Shown in pieces: positions 36,497 through 45,843 of a stretch of 57,648 bases of DNA. Each line of letters opens with the position of its first letter. Within the stretch, counting starts at the first letter, position 1. The translations under genes were made by a program, and so were the position numbers. The notes below the pieces were generated by a model, which worked only from the letters and a program-made list of their open reading frames with translations, searched no databases and was not told the origin of the DNA. This DNA comes from Xenorhabdus japonica (GTDB taxonomy: Bacteria > Pseudomonadota > Gammaproteobacteria > Enterobacterales > Enterobacteriaceae). The DNA is taken from NCBI RefSeq assembly GCF_900115195.1, contig NZ_FOVO01000025.1:1-57648 (forward strand), written 5' to 3'.

Positions 36497-37405
36497 ATGA
36501 TGAGTCAAACATTCATTAAGAAAGAGGGGATCGCACAGTCATTTTTGGCTCGCTATCTCCTCTCTGAGAAATGCGGCAATCGCCTGAAAACCATAGAATT
36601 ACTGTCTAAAGAATGTGGATTGTCCGTGGGTTTGATGCAAGCCGCATTAAAATCTCTCGAGCAGGCACAAGCGGTTGGAATTAAGCGTCGTGGTCGTAAT
36701 GGTAGCTTGCTTGCACAGATAAACCACAAATTGCTCCTGGAGTATGCCGATATTGGCAATGTGGTTTGTGCGATGCCGCTCCCCTACACCCGTGCTTATG
36801 AAGGGCTGGCAAGTGGTTTAAAAACATTGTGTGCAGGTGTTCCTTTTTACTTTGCACATATGCGTGGCTCGGATATCCGCATTGAGTGTTTGCTGAACGG
36901 CGTCTACGATTTAGCAGTAACGTCAAGGCTTGCTGCAGAGCAACCCCCAGAAAACAAAGATCTATATATTGCGCTTTCACTAGAGACACAAAGTTATACC
37001 GACAGGCATAGGTTAATCTTTCGTCATGGCGAAATGGAATCCATTCGCCGCGTTGGATTAGATAGCACCTCAGCAGACCAAAAAATAATGACAAATCAAT
37101 ACGTTGCTGGAAAAGATATTGAATTGGTCGAGGTTTCCTATCATGAGTGCCTAAATCAAATCATAAAAGGCCACATTGATGCGGCCATCTGGAATGTTGG
37201 GCAAGGCCATAAACTGATAGCACAAGGCCTGATGACACAACTCCCCGACGACAGCGAATGTTTTATCAAGGCTTCTGAAGCCGTTATTCTTGCCCGCAAG
37301 GATAATATCCCCATCCAGCAACTCCTGCATACTATGGTTGACCGGGATCTATTGCTGACCCATCAACAAAATGTAGTAGCAGGTACCATCGAACCCGTTT
37401 ATTGA
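36497..37405 (+). CDS. yhfZ: YhfZ-like transcriptional regulator
   Basis: This 302-residue protein matches YhfZ, the predicted regulator at the start of the E. coli yhf operon. The N-terminal winged helix (LKTIELLSKECGLSVGLMQA, then LEQAQAVGIKRRGRNGSLL) is followed by a substrate-binding-protein-like domain (YDLAVTSRLAAEQ, GHIDAAIWNVGQG). Two ATG codons open the frame, at 36497 and 36500. It precedes yhfY and yhfX in the same order as in E. coli. The ligand is unknown. Confidence 0.8.
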   Translation: MMSQTFIKKEGIAQSFLARYLLSEKCGNRLKTIELLSKECGLSVGLMQAALKSLEQAQAVGIKRRGRNGSLLAQINHKLLLEYADIGNVVCAMPLPYTRAYEGLASGLKTLCAGVPFYFAHMRGSDIRIECLLNGVYDLAVTSRLAAEQPPENKDLYIALSLETQSYTDRHRLIFRHGEMESIRRVGLDSTSADQKIMTNQYVAGKDIELVEVSYHECLNQIIKGHIDAAIWNVGQGHKLIAQGLMTQLPDDSECFIKASEAVILARKDNIPIQQLLHTMVDRDLLLTHQQNVVAGTIEPVY

Positions 37406-37459
37406 AACTCGATCAGCCAAAATAAACGGTTTATTAACACCTACGTATATCAAAAAGCA

Positions 37460-37822
37460 ATGATAGAACAACGGCTAACTATCCTGCTACAGGGTGGCGT
37501 TATAGATCAAGATATCTACGATAACATGCAAAACTTCCAGCATGTTATCGTAGATATCTGGCTTATTCCTGTCTGTCATCCACAAGGTGAAATGGTACTT
37601 ACCCATATGGCAAGTGCTTTCATGCGCTCACGCCGGGGCGAAAGAGTTTCCCCGCTGGATAAAGACATATTGGTAAAACTCGAGCAATCTGAATATTACA
37701 ATCAATTAATTACAGTTCATCGCTCTCTAATCAGAAAATTTACAGTGGCACTACATCCCAATGAAGAAGGCTATCTGTTAGCAAATTTATATGGTTTAAT
37801 GCTTTCATTCGAAAGAGATTAG
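37460..37822 (+). CDS. yhfY: YhfY-like PRD-domain protein
   Basis: This 120-residue protein has the size and pattern of YhfY, a stand-alone PTS-regulation-domain protein. It shows MIEQRLTILLQGGVIDQDIY at the start, LTHMASAFMRSRRGE with the conserved His, and ALHPNEEGYLLANLYGLML near the end with a second His. Its role is not established. A perfect 20-bp inverted repeat (37510-37529 and 37540-37559) lies inside the gene. Confidence 0.8.
   Translation: MIEQRLTILLQGGVIDQDIYDNMQNFQHVIVDIWLIPVCHPQGEMVLTHMASAFMRSRRGERVSPLDKDILVKLEQSEYYNQLITVHRSLIRKFTVALHPNEEGYLLANLYGLMLSFERD
37510..37559. repeat. Perfect 20-bp inverted repeat inside yhfY
   Basis: The arms AGATATCTACGATAACATGC (37510-37529) and its exact reverse complement (37540-37559) flank a 10-base spacer. 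Such a hairpin is unusual within a reading frame. Confidence 0.97.
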
Positions 37823-37925
37823 CTTTTGATTCCTATATGAATATTTAAAAAAATGAAGATTTACCTGTGTAAAAAATTTCGATTTTCACACAGCTTTGCT
37901 GCTTTGCAGACATAAAGAGCACCCT

Positions 37926-39101
37926 ATGTTTATTGAGGCATTAACAAAACAGAACCCCAAATTGATTGAAGTTGCAAAAAATCTTTGGCATCAAGGTGCA
38001 ATCTTGCCAGATACTTACGTCATTGATGTAGATCAGGTTTTAGACAATGGCCGTCTCTTGCTGCAAGTTGCAGAGCAATATGGCATTGAACTCTATTTGA
38101 TGACCAAACAAATTGGGCGTAATCCCTGGCTGACCAAGAAACTAATTGAACTCGGTTATCGCGGCGTTGTGGCTGTCGATTTCAGGGAAGCCTATAGCCT
38201 GAGTCAGCATGATATACCGCTGTGCCACATAGGCCACTTGGTGCAGACACCAACCCATTTAATAGAAACTATGCTCAAGCATAATCCGAGTATCATTACT
38301 GTATTCTCCCTTGAAAAAGCACAAGCCATTTCGGATATGGCGGAGAAATTGGGGCGAATTCAGCCCATCATGCTGAAAGTATTTGATAAACGAGATATTA
38401 CCTTTCCCGGCCAAGAAGCAGGAATCACCTTTAGTGAACTCGATACCGTCGTGGATGCTTTAAAGCTCATGCCTGGTATCAAATTGAGCGGACTGACTCA
38501 TTTTCCCTGCCTATCATGGGACTCTCGGTATCAGACAACCTTACCCACGACCAATTTACTAACTCTCATTCGTGCGCGGAACCGGCTTGAACAACTCGGT
38601 ATTAAACTTTCACAAATCAATGCGCCGGCAGCCTCAAGTTGTAGCACCATACCATTACTGGCCAAATATGGTGCCACCCACTTAGAACCGGGTCATGCCT
38701 TGACCGGTACCGTCCCTGCCAATGTCAGTGGTCAGGAGCCGGAATGTATTGCGATGGCCTATCTCACCGAGGTTTCTCATCACCATGATGGCAACAGTTA
38801 CTGCTATGGTGGCGGCTCCTATAAACGCGGACATATGAAACATGCGTTGGTTTTTCCTGAACGCGCCATCTCTCCTAAAAAAGTGCGCATACTGCGTTTG
38901 GGTGAACCCTGTATTGATTACCACCTCCCGCTATCAGGCACCCATCCTATTGGCAGCCCAGTGCTTATGTGCTTCCGGCCTCAGATTTTCATAACACGCA
39001 GTGATGTTGCCCTCGTTTCAGGTATTCAGTCTGGCTCGCCAAAACTTGAAGGCATTTATGACAGTCAAGGAAATTGGAAAAATAGTGGCTATTCTAAATA
39101 G
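37926..39101 (+). CDS. yhfX: YhfX-like PLP-dependent (alanine racemase-type) enzyme
   Basis: From the ATG at 37926 this is 391 residues, close to YhfX (387). The N-terminal barrel begins with the segment where alanine-racemase-fold enzymes carry the PLP lysine (DTYVIDVDQVLDNGRLLLQV, then ELYLMTKQIGRNPWL). Later segments include INAPAASSCSTIPLLAKYGA and HLEPGHALTGTVP. It is thought to act as an amino-acid or amine racemase or decarboxylase-like enzyme, but the substrate is unknown. It appears intact, although the genes that follow it in E. coli (yhfW, yhfV) are missing here. Confidence 0.8.
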   Translation: MFIEALTKQNPKLIEVAKNLWHQGAILPDTYVIDVDQVLDNGRLLLQVAEQYGIELYLMTKQIGRNPWLTKKLIELGYRGVVAVDFREAYSLSQHDIPLCHIGHLVQTPTHLIETMLKHNPSIITVFSLEKAQAISDMAEKLGRIQPIMLKVFDKRDITFPGQEAGITFSELDTVVDALKLMPGIKLSGLTHFPCLSWDSRYQTTLPTTNLLTLIRARNRLEQLGIKLSQINAPAASSCSTIPLLAKYGATHLEPGHALTGTVPANVSGQEPECIAMAYLTEVSHHHDGNSYCYGGGSYKRGHMKHALVFPERAISPKKVRILRLGEPCIDYHLPLSGTHPIGSPVLMCFRPQIFITRSDVALVSGIQSGSPKLEGIYDSQGNWKNSGYSK

Positions 39102-39181
39102 TCCCTCAGAAGAGGTATCACAGATAATATTATTCCATCATTAAATAATGTTATTTTCGCTATAGTGGATTTACCGCATGA

Positions 39182-39385
39182 TCCGGCCGTTTGGCAATAA
39201 AAAATGGCGAAGCAGATTACTATCTTGGCGCATGCAATACCGGTGGGGGAGGTGCTTTGGCAATCGCAATTGCTCTTATCGGATTAGATCAATGTGCCAC
39301 TATCAGCATGCCGGGGAAAATCCTGTCTGATGAAGAGATTATTACCCATGTAAAAGCAGGTAAAAAGGCTTTTGGTCATGCTCAC
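39182..39385 (+). pseudogene. yhfU: YhfU fragment
   Basis: In frame after a stop, LAIKNGEADYYLGACNTGGG, then GALAIAIALIGLD and AGKKAFG, match the middle and C-terminal part of YhfU (about 117 residues). The first third is gone, and after AFG the frame runs into unrelated sequence overlapping the yhfS fragment. yhfW and yhfV, which lie between X and U in E. coli, are absent, so a deletion has removed them with the start of yhfU. Confidence 0.65.
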
Positions 39386-40376
39386 CGCACTGATCGGCTA
39401 TCTGGCGACCAAGGCGATTGGCCCGATGAGCTTCGGAGGCATGATCGAAAAACCCGTCAGCATTGACCCTAACGGTGCCGCGCTATTGCTGTCGATGATT
39501 GCGGAGTTTTTTGGCGCTGAAAATGCGGCCTTTGTCAATGGAGCGGGAACAGGTGCATTGCGCGCGGGACTGGCTGCCTTAGTCAATCCCAATTCAATAT
39601 TGCTTGTGCATAACGCGCCAATTTACCCCACGACCAAAGCATCAATTGAACAAATGGGGCTTCGTATCGTTCAGGCGGATTTCAACCACACAGAACAAAT
39701 TGTGGCTGCCATCCAGCAATACCAACCAACCGCCAGCCTTGTTCAGCATACACGCCAGAAGATATCTGACCGTTATTCCTTGCAAGAAGTTATCGATACA
39801 CTAAATCAACATGACATCCCTTCGTTGATAGACGACAACTATGCCGCTATGAAAGTGGCACAAATTGGTTGTCAGTACGGTGCAACACTTTCCACATTCT
39901 CTTGCTTCAAATTATTGGGACCACAAGACGTTGGGATAATAGTCGGAAAACAGGCAATCATTGATAACCTACGCCACAACATGTATTCCGGTGGCTGCCA
40001 GATACAAGGTTATCAGGCAATGGATGCCTTGCGTGGTATGGTATTCGCACCAGTTATGCACGCAGTACAAGCAGAAGTGAATGACGAACTGGTCACTCGT
40101 TTGAATCAGGGAGAGGTGCCACAGGTAAAACACGCCTTTCTCGCCAATGCCCAATCAAAAGTATTATTAGTAGAATTTCACGAACCTATCGCAGAGAAAG
40201 TACTCACCGCAGCCCATAAATTCGGCGCACTACCTTATCCGGTAGGTGCAGAGTCAAAGTTTGAAATCCCGCCGTTGTTTTACCGCATTTCCGGTACATT
40301 CCGTCAAACAGATCCCCCGCTGGAACAACGTATGATCCGCATTAACCCCAATCGCAGCGGAGCAGATACCGTATAA
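39378..40376 (+). pseudogene. yhfS: YhfS-like PLP aminotransferase, both ends altered
   Basis: From about residue 45 the frame follows YhfS, a fold-type I PLP protein: FVNGAGTGALRAGLAALVNP, then YPTTKASIEQMGLRI, TFSCFKLLGPQDVG with the candidate PLP Lys, YSGGCQIQGYQAMDALRG and AESKFEIPPLFYRISGTFRQ. The first 40 residues (LTALIGYLATKAIGPMSF and on) do not look like YhfS; they may be a leftover of the membrane protein YhfT, which should lie between U and S. The C-terminus stops about 15 residues early. The core could still fold, so loss of function is probable but not certain. Confidence 0.6.
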
Positions 40377-40758
40377 TGCGCATTTTACGAGAAAGTTGCC
40401 AGTTGAAATAAAAGAGCGCAGCTTAAATGGTAAATAACATGCATTCAGAAAATATTAGGGTCATGAATTCAAGGTCTTGTTCTTCATCTATAATGTCTAT
40501 TTTTGCGAGATAACATTCAGCCTGAATTTAAACTTTAGAAAAAAGCCTGAGGCGCTTCATTATCATTGACAAATCCCCTCAGGCTCATCCATTCGCTTGG
40601 TTTAATGAATCAGATTAACTCATTTCCTGTATTCTTACTTTTAAGATAGACAGCAAGTGAACATATACCCCATTTTTCTATGTGGTTTACGTCTACTTAA
40701 TGTGACGCTATTATGTATACATAAACAACATTTAAAAGTGATATAAGCGCCCACTTAA
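40377..40758. promoter_or_regulatory. Region before the abiE operon: direct repeat copy and palindrome
   Basis: The 382 bp contain the left copy of a 128-bp direct repeat (40513-40640) and, at 40711-40724, the perfect palindrome TTATGTATACATAA, 35 bp before the abiEi-like start. AbiEi antitoxins repress their own promoter by binding inverted repeats, so the palindrome is a candidate operator. No gene is supported. Confidence 0.55.
40513..40640. repeat. 128-bp direct repeat, left copy
   Basis: The first 108 bp match 42183-42290 with one mismatch, and the next 20 bp match with about four. It contains an orphan copy of the last codons of the abiEii-like gene (CAGCCTGAATTTAAACTTTAG) and of the paaZ terminator hairpin. 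Confidence 0.95.
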
Positions 40759-41295
40759 ATGAATCAGATTACAGCCATTCAACGTTTAAATAAGTTCGAT
40801 CAACAAGGTCGCTACGTTTTTACTAGTAAAGATCTCGCCAAACTGTTTTCAGAAGACAGCAAGCGCGCTTTTGAAGCCGGATTAAGCCGTCTTATTAAAC
40901 AAGGGGTACTGTTACGTGCCTGTAAAGGAATTTACGTGTTTGCCTTGTCCCACCATAAAGGACTCTACACATTGGAATTGATTGCCAAAGCGATGCGGCG
41001 TGGTGAATACAATTACGTCAGTTTAGAATCCGCGCTATCTGAATATGGTGCCATCTCACAAATCCCAATTGATCGATTAACAGTGATGACCACTGGCCGC
41101 AAAGGCGAATATCAAACTCCTTTTGGTATGATTGAATTTACCCACACCAAAAGATCAGTATCAGACATTATTAACCATATTCATATTGTCGGCAGACCAC
41201 TCCGTTTGGCGAACAAACAGGCTGCTTACCGTGATCTAAAAAGAGTTGGTAGAAACACACATTTAGTCGAAGAGAATATTATCTATGAAGATTGA
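40759..41295 (+). CDS. AbiEi-family antitoxin / transcriptional regulator
   Basis: This 178-residue protein has an N-terminal winged helix (YVFTSKDLAKLFSEDSKRAF, LSRLIKQGVLLRACKGIYVF) and a C-terminal domain with NYVSLESALSEYGAISQIP and MTTGRKGEYQTPFGMIEFTH. This is the layout of AbiEi antitoxins of type IV toxin-antitoxin and abortive-infection systems, which repress their own operon. Its end overlaps the toxin gene by 11 bp. Confidence 0.88.
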   Translation: MNQITAIQRLNKFDQQGRYVFTSKDLAKLFSEDSKRAFEAGLSRLIKQGVLLRACKGIYVFALSHHKGLYTLELIAKAMRRGEYNYVSLESALSEYGAISQIPIDRLTVMTTGRKGEYQTPFGMIEFTHTKRSVSDIINHIHIVGRPLRLANKQAAYRDLKRVGRNTHLVEENIIYED

Positions 41296-42208
41296 AAGAT
41301 CTGATTTTGTGCAGCTCGTTAAACAGGCTATGCAAAAAAATACTCATATTTCACACATGCAGCCAGTTATTGAAAAAGAGCTTCTCCACTATGATATTTT
41401 ATTCTGTCTTGACCAAGCTGGTTTACTGGACACCCTTGTATTTCAAGGGGGAACCTCCTTACGTCTATGCTATGGCGGCAATCGTTTTAGCGAAGACCTA
41501 GATTTTGCTGGTGGGAAAGATTTTTCGTCCAGCCAATTGTCCGCAATGAAACAATGTATCGAAGATTACATCGGTACGCGATATGACCTGAAAGTAACAG
41601 TAAAAGAGCCAGAAATACTCAAACAAGAGCCTGAATATGCTGCACTTAAAATCAGTAAGTGGCAAATTTCCATTATCACCTTCCCCGGTCGCAAGGACTT
41701 ACCCAAGCAACGGATTAAAATTGAAGTTGCCAATATTCCTGCCTATACCCGAAATATTCTACCACTACACCATAACTATGATTTTCTGCCTGATGGTTAT
41801 GATGACACGTTAATCTATACAGAAACTCTTGATGAAATCATGGCAGACAAATTAATTTCTCTACCTGCTACAGAAAAGCGTGTACGCCATCGTGACATTT
41901 GGGATCTCGTCTGGTTGCAGCAACAAGGTGCGAAACTCAATGTTGATTTGGTGAAGAAAAAAGTTGCTGACTACAAACTGACAGATTTTGCAAACTTATT
42001 GGATAAACGTCTCCAATCCTTACCTGATATCATTGCCAGCGATGCGTTTATTGAGGAAATGAAACGCTTTTTGCCAAATGATGTATTTGTACGTACTTTG
42101 GCAAAAGAGAAATTCAGCATGTATTTGATAGCAACATTGACAGAATTATTTCAAAAATTACAACTCACATATGCTGCCGATCACATTCAGCCTGAATTTA
42201 AACTTTAG
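41285..42208 (+). CDS. AbiEii-family nucleotidyltransferase toxin
   Basis: This 307-residue protein belongs to the AbiEii/AbiGii nucleotidyltransferase toxins. The signature FQGGTSLRLCYGGNRFSEDLDF (residues about 56-77) holds the GGTSL motif and the catalytic Asp pair. DEIMADKLISL and KRVRHRDIWDLVWLQ are conserved downstream motifs of the family, which block growth by nucleotidylating tRNA or by a similar reaction. It overlaps the antitoxin gene by 11 bp. The last eight codons lie inside the right copy of the 128-bp direct repeat. Confidence 0.9.
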   Translation: MKIERSDFVQLVKQAMQKNTHISHMQPVIEKELLHYDILFCLDQAGLLDTLVFQGGTSLRLCYGGNRFSEDLDFAGGKDFSSSQLSAMKQCIEDYIGTRYDLKVTVKEPEILKQEPEYAALKISKWQISIITFPGRKDLPKQRIKIEVANIPAYTRNILPLHHNYDFLPDGYDDTLIYTETLDEIMADKLISLPATEKRVRHRDIWDLVWLQQQGAKLNVDLVKKKVADYKLTDFANLLDKRLQSLPDIIASDAFIEEMKRFLPNDVFVRTLAKEKFSMYLIATLTELFQKLQLTYAADHIQPEFKL

Positions 42209-42310
42209 AAAAAAGCCTGAGGCGCTTCATTATCATTGACAAATCCCCTCAGGCTCTTCCATTCGCTTGGTTTAATGAATCAGATTAACTTATTTCCTGC
42301 GTTCTTATTT
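42183..42310. repeat. 128-bp direct repeat, right copy
   Basis: This copy covers the 3' end of the abiEii-like gene and the paaZ terminator, and stops 11 bp short of the paaZ stop codon. It is 1670 bp from the left copy, and the whole toxin-antitoxin operon lies between the two. Confidence 0.95.
42208..42254 (-). terminator. Terminator of paaZ
   Basis: On the minus strand an 8-bp stem (GCCTGAGG with CCTCAGGC) is followed by TTTTTTC. It lies about 67 bp past the paaZ stop and within the right direct repeat. Its left-hand twin (40545-40584) no longer serves a gene. Confidence 0.75.
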
Positions 42311-42320
42311 TCAAATATTC

Positions 42321-44393
42321 CTACACAGAAGCCGAAAAATCGCCCAACTGCCGTTCAACCAGTGTCAGAATGCTATAAAGCGCCACAGGCTGTTGCTCCT
42401 GATTCAATACCTGCACATCCCACATTACGACACCATGTGGCTTATCTTCCGGGGTTTTCTGGACTTTCTTGATCTTCTTCTTGCAGGTCAAACGAACCTG
42501 AATAGTATCGCCGATTTTGACCGGCTCAATGAAACGCAGATTTTCCATACCGTAGTTGGCAAGCACTGGTCCCACCGCATCATCAACAAACAAGCCCGCA
42601 GCAGCCGATACAACAAAATAGCCGTGTGCCACACACTCACCAAACAGGGACTCAGCCGCACCAATTTTATCCATGTGGGCATAAAAATGATCTCCGCTCA
42701 GGCAAGCGAAATTCACAATATCCGCTTCCGTCACTGTCCGGCGAGCGGTCAGCAAACTTTCACCAATTTCGAGCTGCTCAAAATACTTGCGGAATGGATG
42801 TATCGCCTCTTCCTTCACTTTCGCACCACGAACCCACTCACGACCAATCGCTGCCAGCATACTTGGGCTGCCTTGAATCGCGGTGCGCTGCATATAATGT
42901 TTCACGGCACGTAAACCACCCAACTCTTCTCCACCACCAGCACGCCCCGGTCCACCATGTACCAGCATGGGCAGCGGAGAACCGTGTCCTGTGGATTCCG
43001 CAGAAGCCACGTCATCCAACACCAACATACGCCCGTGTGCACACGCTGTCGCACGGATCACCTGTACAGCAATCTGCTCATCTGCCGTCACCAATGAGCC
43101 CACCAAACTACCTTGCCCCATCAGCGCCAATGCCATCGCCTGCTCGGTATCCTGATACGCCATTAACGTAGAAACCGGCCCAAAAGCCTCCGTGTTGTGT
43201 GCTACCTGATTTGTCATTGGATCAGTACAATAGAGCAACGTCGGTGGGTAGAATGCCCCATTACTGTTGCTACTACCTGTCAGCACTAATTTATCCAATG
43301 AACCGCCACACAAAACCTCACAACCGCTATTGCGCAATTCGTTGACTCTCGCCTGTACCTCATCTCGCTGCTCCAGATTAATCAACGCTCCCATACGCAC
43401 TTCCGGCAACATGGGATCACCGACTGTCACACCAGCCAACCGTTTGAGCAGCGCTTGTTTGACTGTTTCCATCTGACTAGCAGGTACAATAATACGCCGG
43501 ATAGCCGTACATTTCTGACCAGCCTTTACCGTCATTTCGCGGACAACTTCCTTGATGAATACTCCAAATTCCGGCATATCAGGCGTAACATCCTCACCTA
43601 AAATGCAGCAGTTGAGGGAATCCGCTTCCATCGTGAAGGGAATGGATTTTTCTATCAGTCGGGGATGAGCACGCAATGTCTGCCCCGTTTGTGCCGAGCC
43701 AGTGAACGTCACGGCATCCTGATAATCGAGATGATCAAACAGATCGCCAATGCCACCGCAGATCAATTGCAATGCCCCTTCCGGCACCAAACCACTGTCG
43801 ATGATCATTTTCACCATCGCCTGTGTCAATTGGGCGGATGCCGTAGCAGGTTTGATAATCGCCGGCATACCTGCCATCCACGTTGGTGCCAATTTTTCCA
43901 ACATCCCCCAACAAGGAAAATTAAACGCATTGATATGCAGAGCAACACTAGGACGGGAAGTCAGTACATGACGAGCCACAAACTGAGACTGTTTAGACAG
44001 CGGGATCATCTCATCTTCCGGCCACAGGGTATCATCCGGCAATTCACGCCCGGCCAATCCAGCATAAGAGAAAAGTGTCGCCACTCCTCCCTCAATATCC
44101 ACCCAACCATCGGCACGGGTTGCGCCAGTTTCTGTGGAAATGGCATACAGTGCTTCTTTGTTGGCAAGCAGGTGTTTTGCAACCGCTTTCATCATTTGTG
44201 CACGTTGCTGGAACGTCATCGCAGCCAGCGCCTTTCCGCCTTTTTCACGGGCATACTCTAAACTTTCTGTTAACGGCAAACCTTCCGAAGATACCTGATA
44301 CAAAGCTTCACCGCTTACTGCATGATGGATGGTTCTGGTGTTGCCTTGCCCATAAACCCAAGCACCACAAATGTAACTCATTAAATATTGCAT
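42321..44393 (-). CDS. paaZ: Bifunctional oxepin-CoA hydrolase / semialdehyde dehydrogenase PaaZ
   Basis: PaaZ opens the oxepin-CoA ring and oxidises the resulting aldehyde in phenylacetate degradation. From the ATG at 44393 it is 690 residues (681 in E. coli). The N-terminal aldehyde dehydrogenase domain includes [31 protein letters not shown], Glu in TMEADSLN and Cys in [11 protein letters not shown]. The C-terminal MaoC-like hydratase domain includes [20 protein letters not shown]. It is divergent from the paaABCDE operon. The open frame extends 30 codons upstream but the family start is at [10 protein letters not shown]. Confidence 0.97.
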   Translation of the reverse strand: MQYLMSYICGAWVYGQGNTRTIHHAVSGEALYQVSSEGLPLTESLEYAREKGGKALAAMTFQQRAQMMKAVAKHLLANKEALYAISTETGATRADGWVDIEGGVATLFSYAGLAGRELPDDTLWPEDEMIPLSKQSQFVARHVLTSRPSVALHINAFNFPCWGMLEKLAPTWMAGMPAIIKPATASAQLTQAMVKMIIDSGLVPEGALQLICGGIGDLFDHLDYQDAVTFTGSAQTGQTLRAHPRLIEKSIPFTMEADSLNCCILGEDVTPDMPEFGVFIKEVVREMTVKAGQKCTAIRRIIVPASQMETVKQALLKRLAGVTVGDPMLPEVRMGALINLEQRDEVQARVNELRNSGCEVLCGGSLDKLVLTGSSNSNGAFYPPTLLYCTDPMTNQVAHNTEAFGPVSTLMAYQDTEQAMALALMGQGSLVGSLVTADEQIAVQVIRATACAHGRMLVLDDVASAESTGHGSPLPMLVHGGPGRAGGGEELGGLRAVKHYMQRTAIQGSPSMLAAIGREWVRGAKVKEEAIHPFRKYFEQLEIGESLLTARRTVTEADIVNFACLSGDHFYAHMDKIGAAESLFGECVAHGYFVVSAAAGLFVDDAVGPVLANYGMENLRFIEPVKIGDTIQVRLTCKKKIKKVQKTPEDKPHGVVMWDVQVLNQEQQPVALYSILTLVERQLGDFSASV

Positions 44394-44720
44394 TTTTTTC
44401 TCCACCGATTTAACTAATGAAACAATCATTAAGTAACAGCATACTATTTTTGTATCACATACATGATTGACAAAACCACTCATGAAATTAACAAAATAAA
44501 AACATTTGTACTAAGTCACTTATTAATATTTTTACCGCCATACAATAAAAATAATTAATCTTTTGTTTTATAAGAAATAAAAATCAATACTGTGATATGA
44601 ACAACAAATATACAAATTTTATGTTTGATATTTTTGTTACTGGTTTGTAGATTTGTAGTTACAAAAGTGATTCGCTTTTATGCTTCATATCAAAAAATAA
44701 GAATCACAACGGAGTCGCAT
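44394..44720. promoter_or_regulatory. Divergent paaZ-paaA promoter region with PaaX-type site
   Basis: At 44664-44678, AAAGTGATTCGCTTT matches the PaaX operator consensus as I recall it (WWTRTGATTCGYGWT) at 13 of 15 positions. Just upstream, TTTTGTTACT (44632-44641) and AGTTACAAAA (44657-44666) form a dyad with one mismatch. PaaX bound here would repress paaA, with phenylacetyl-CoA as inducer. Confidence 0.6.
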
Positions 44721-45677
44721 ATGACAACAGATCCACTTCAGGCGAGCTTTGAGGCAAAAAGCTTTGAAGCAAAAATAGCAGCAGACCTTTCGATTGAGGC
44801 CAAAGACTGGATGCCTGAAGCCTATCGCCAAAATCTGATACGCCAGATCGGTCAACACGCACACTCAGAAGTCGTCGGCATGTTACCGGAAGCCAATTGG
44901 ATCACCCGCGCCCCGACATTGCGCCGTAAAGCCGTATTGCTGGCGAAAGTACAAGATGAGGCAGGGCACGGGCTGTATCTCTATAGCGCCGCCGAAACTC
45001 TGGGCTGTTCCCGTCAGGACATCTACCAAAAACTGTTGGATGGCAAGATGAAATATTCTTCGATCTTTAACTATCCCACCCTCAGTTGGGCAGATGTTGG
45101 TGTGATTGGCTGGTTGGTGGATGGCGCGGCAATTGTCAATCAGGTGGCTTTGTGCCGCGCTTCTTATGGCCCTTACGCCCGCGCAATGGTGAAAATCTGC
45201 AAGGAAGAAAGTTTCCACCAGCGGCAAGGTTATGAGGCAGTCACAGTGCTGGCGAATGGCAGCGAAGCCCAACGAGCTATGTTACAAGATGCCATTAATC
45301 GTTTTTGGTGGCCGACATTGATGATGTTTGGCCCCAATGACAGTGATTCTCCCAACAGCGCCCAGAGCATGGCATGGAAAATCAAGCGATTCAGCAATGA
45401 TGAACTGCGGCAAAAATTCATCGACAACACCGTGCCTCAGTTGGAAGCCCTGGGCATGACAGCTCCCGATCCTGATCTGGCTTGGGATGAAGCAACAGGG
45501 CATTACCGTTTTAGTGAAATCAACTGGGACGAATTCTATCAAGTGCTGAAAGGACAGGGGATATGCAATCACGAACGTCTGGAAGCCAAACGCCGGGCTT
45601 GGGAAAACGGGAGTTGGGTACGTGAAGCGGCTTCTGTTCACGCCAAGAAAATAGCCGCTAAAAATCGTGTTGCTTAA
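44721..45677 (+). CDS. paaA: Phenylacetyl-CoA epoxidase subunit PaaA
   Basis: PaaA is the catalytic di-iron subunit of the PaaABCE epoxidase that converts phenylacetyl-CoA to its ring epoxide. It has 318 residues from the ATG at 44721 (309 in E. coli). Di-iron ligands are visible in [17 protein letters not shown] and [35 protein letters not shown] is typical. The N-terminus holds a small duplication (SFEAK twice, residues 9-18), which accounts for part of the extra length. It is first in the operon. Confidence 0.97.
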   Translation: MTTDPLQASFEAKSFEAKIAADLSIEAKDWMPEAYRQNLIRQIGQHAHSEVVGMLPEANWITRAPTLRRKAVLLAKVQDEAGHGLYLYSAAETLGCSRQDIYQKLLDGKMKYSSIFNYPTLSWADVGVIGWLVDGAAIVNQVALCRASYGPYARAMVKICKEESFHQRQGYEAVTVLANGSEAQRAMLQDAINRFWWPTLMMFGPNDSDSPNSAQSMAWKIKRFSNDELRQKFIDNTVPQLEALGMTAPDPDLAWDEATGHYRFSEINWDEFYQVLKGQGICNHERLEAKRRAWENGSWVREAASVHAKKIAAKNRVA

Positions 45678-45691
45678 TTTCTTGCTTTATC

Positions 45692-45818
45692 TATACCCAA
45701 TGGATTTCAAGATGCATCGCGGCGGCAAGGGAACGAATCCCCGGGAGCATAGATAACTATGTGACCGGGGTGAGTGAGCGCAGCCAACAAAGAGGCAACT
45801 TGAAAGACGAAGGGTATA
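45692..45818. repeat. Complete ERIC element (127 bp)
   Basis: It begins TATACCCAATGGATTTCAAG and ends CTTGAAAGACGAAGGGTATA, with the conserved centre (GAATCCCCGGGAGCAT, then GACCGGGGTGAGTGAGCG). The length is exactly the classical 127 bp of an enterobacterial repetitive intergenic consensus. It lies between paaA and paaB, inside the operon, and will fold into a long hairpin in the paa mRNA. Confidence 0.95.
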
Positions 45819-45843
45819 AACAGTATCGAAGGGAGTGAATCTA

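Noticed and set aside
40513-42310. CRISPR-like repeat or insertion sequence
   Set aside because: Only two copies exist, they are 1670 bp apart, and there is no transposase, spacer array or terminal inverted repeat.
43665-44261. 198-codon plus-strand ORF opposite paaZ
   Set aside because: It is a shadow of the well-supported paaZ gene, and its composition matches reverse-strand reading of that gene.
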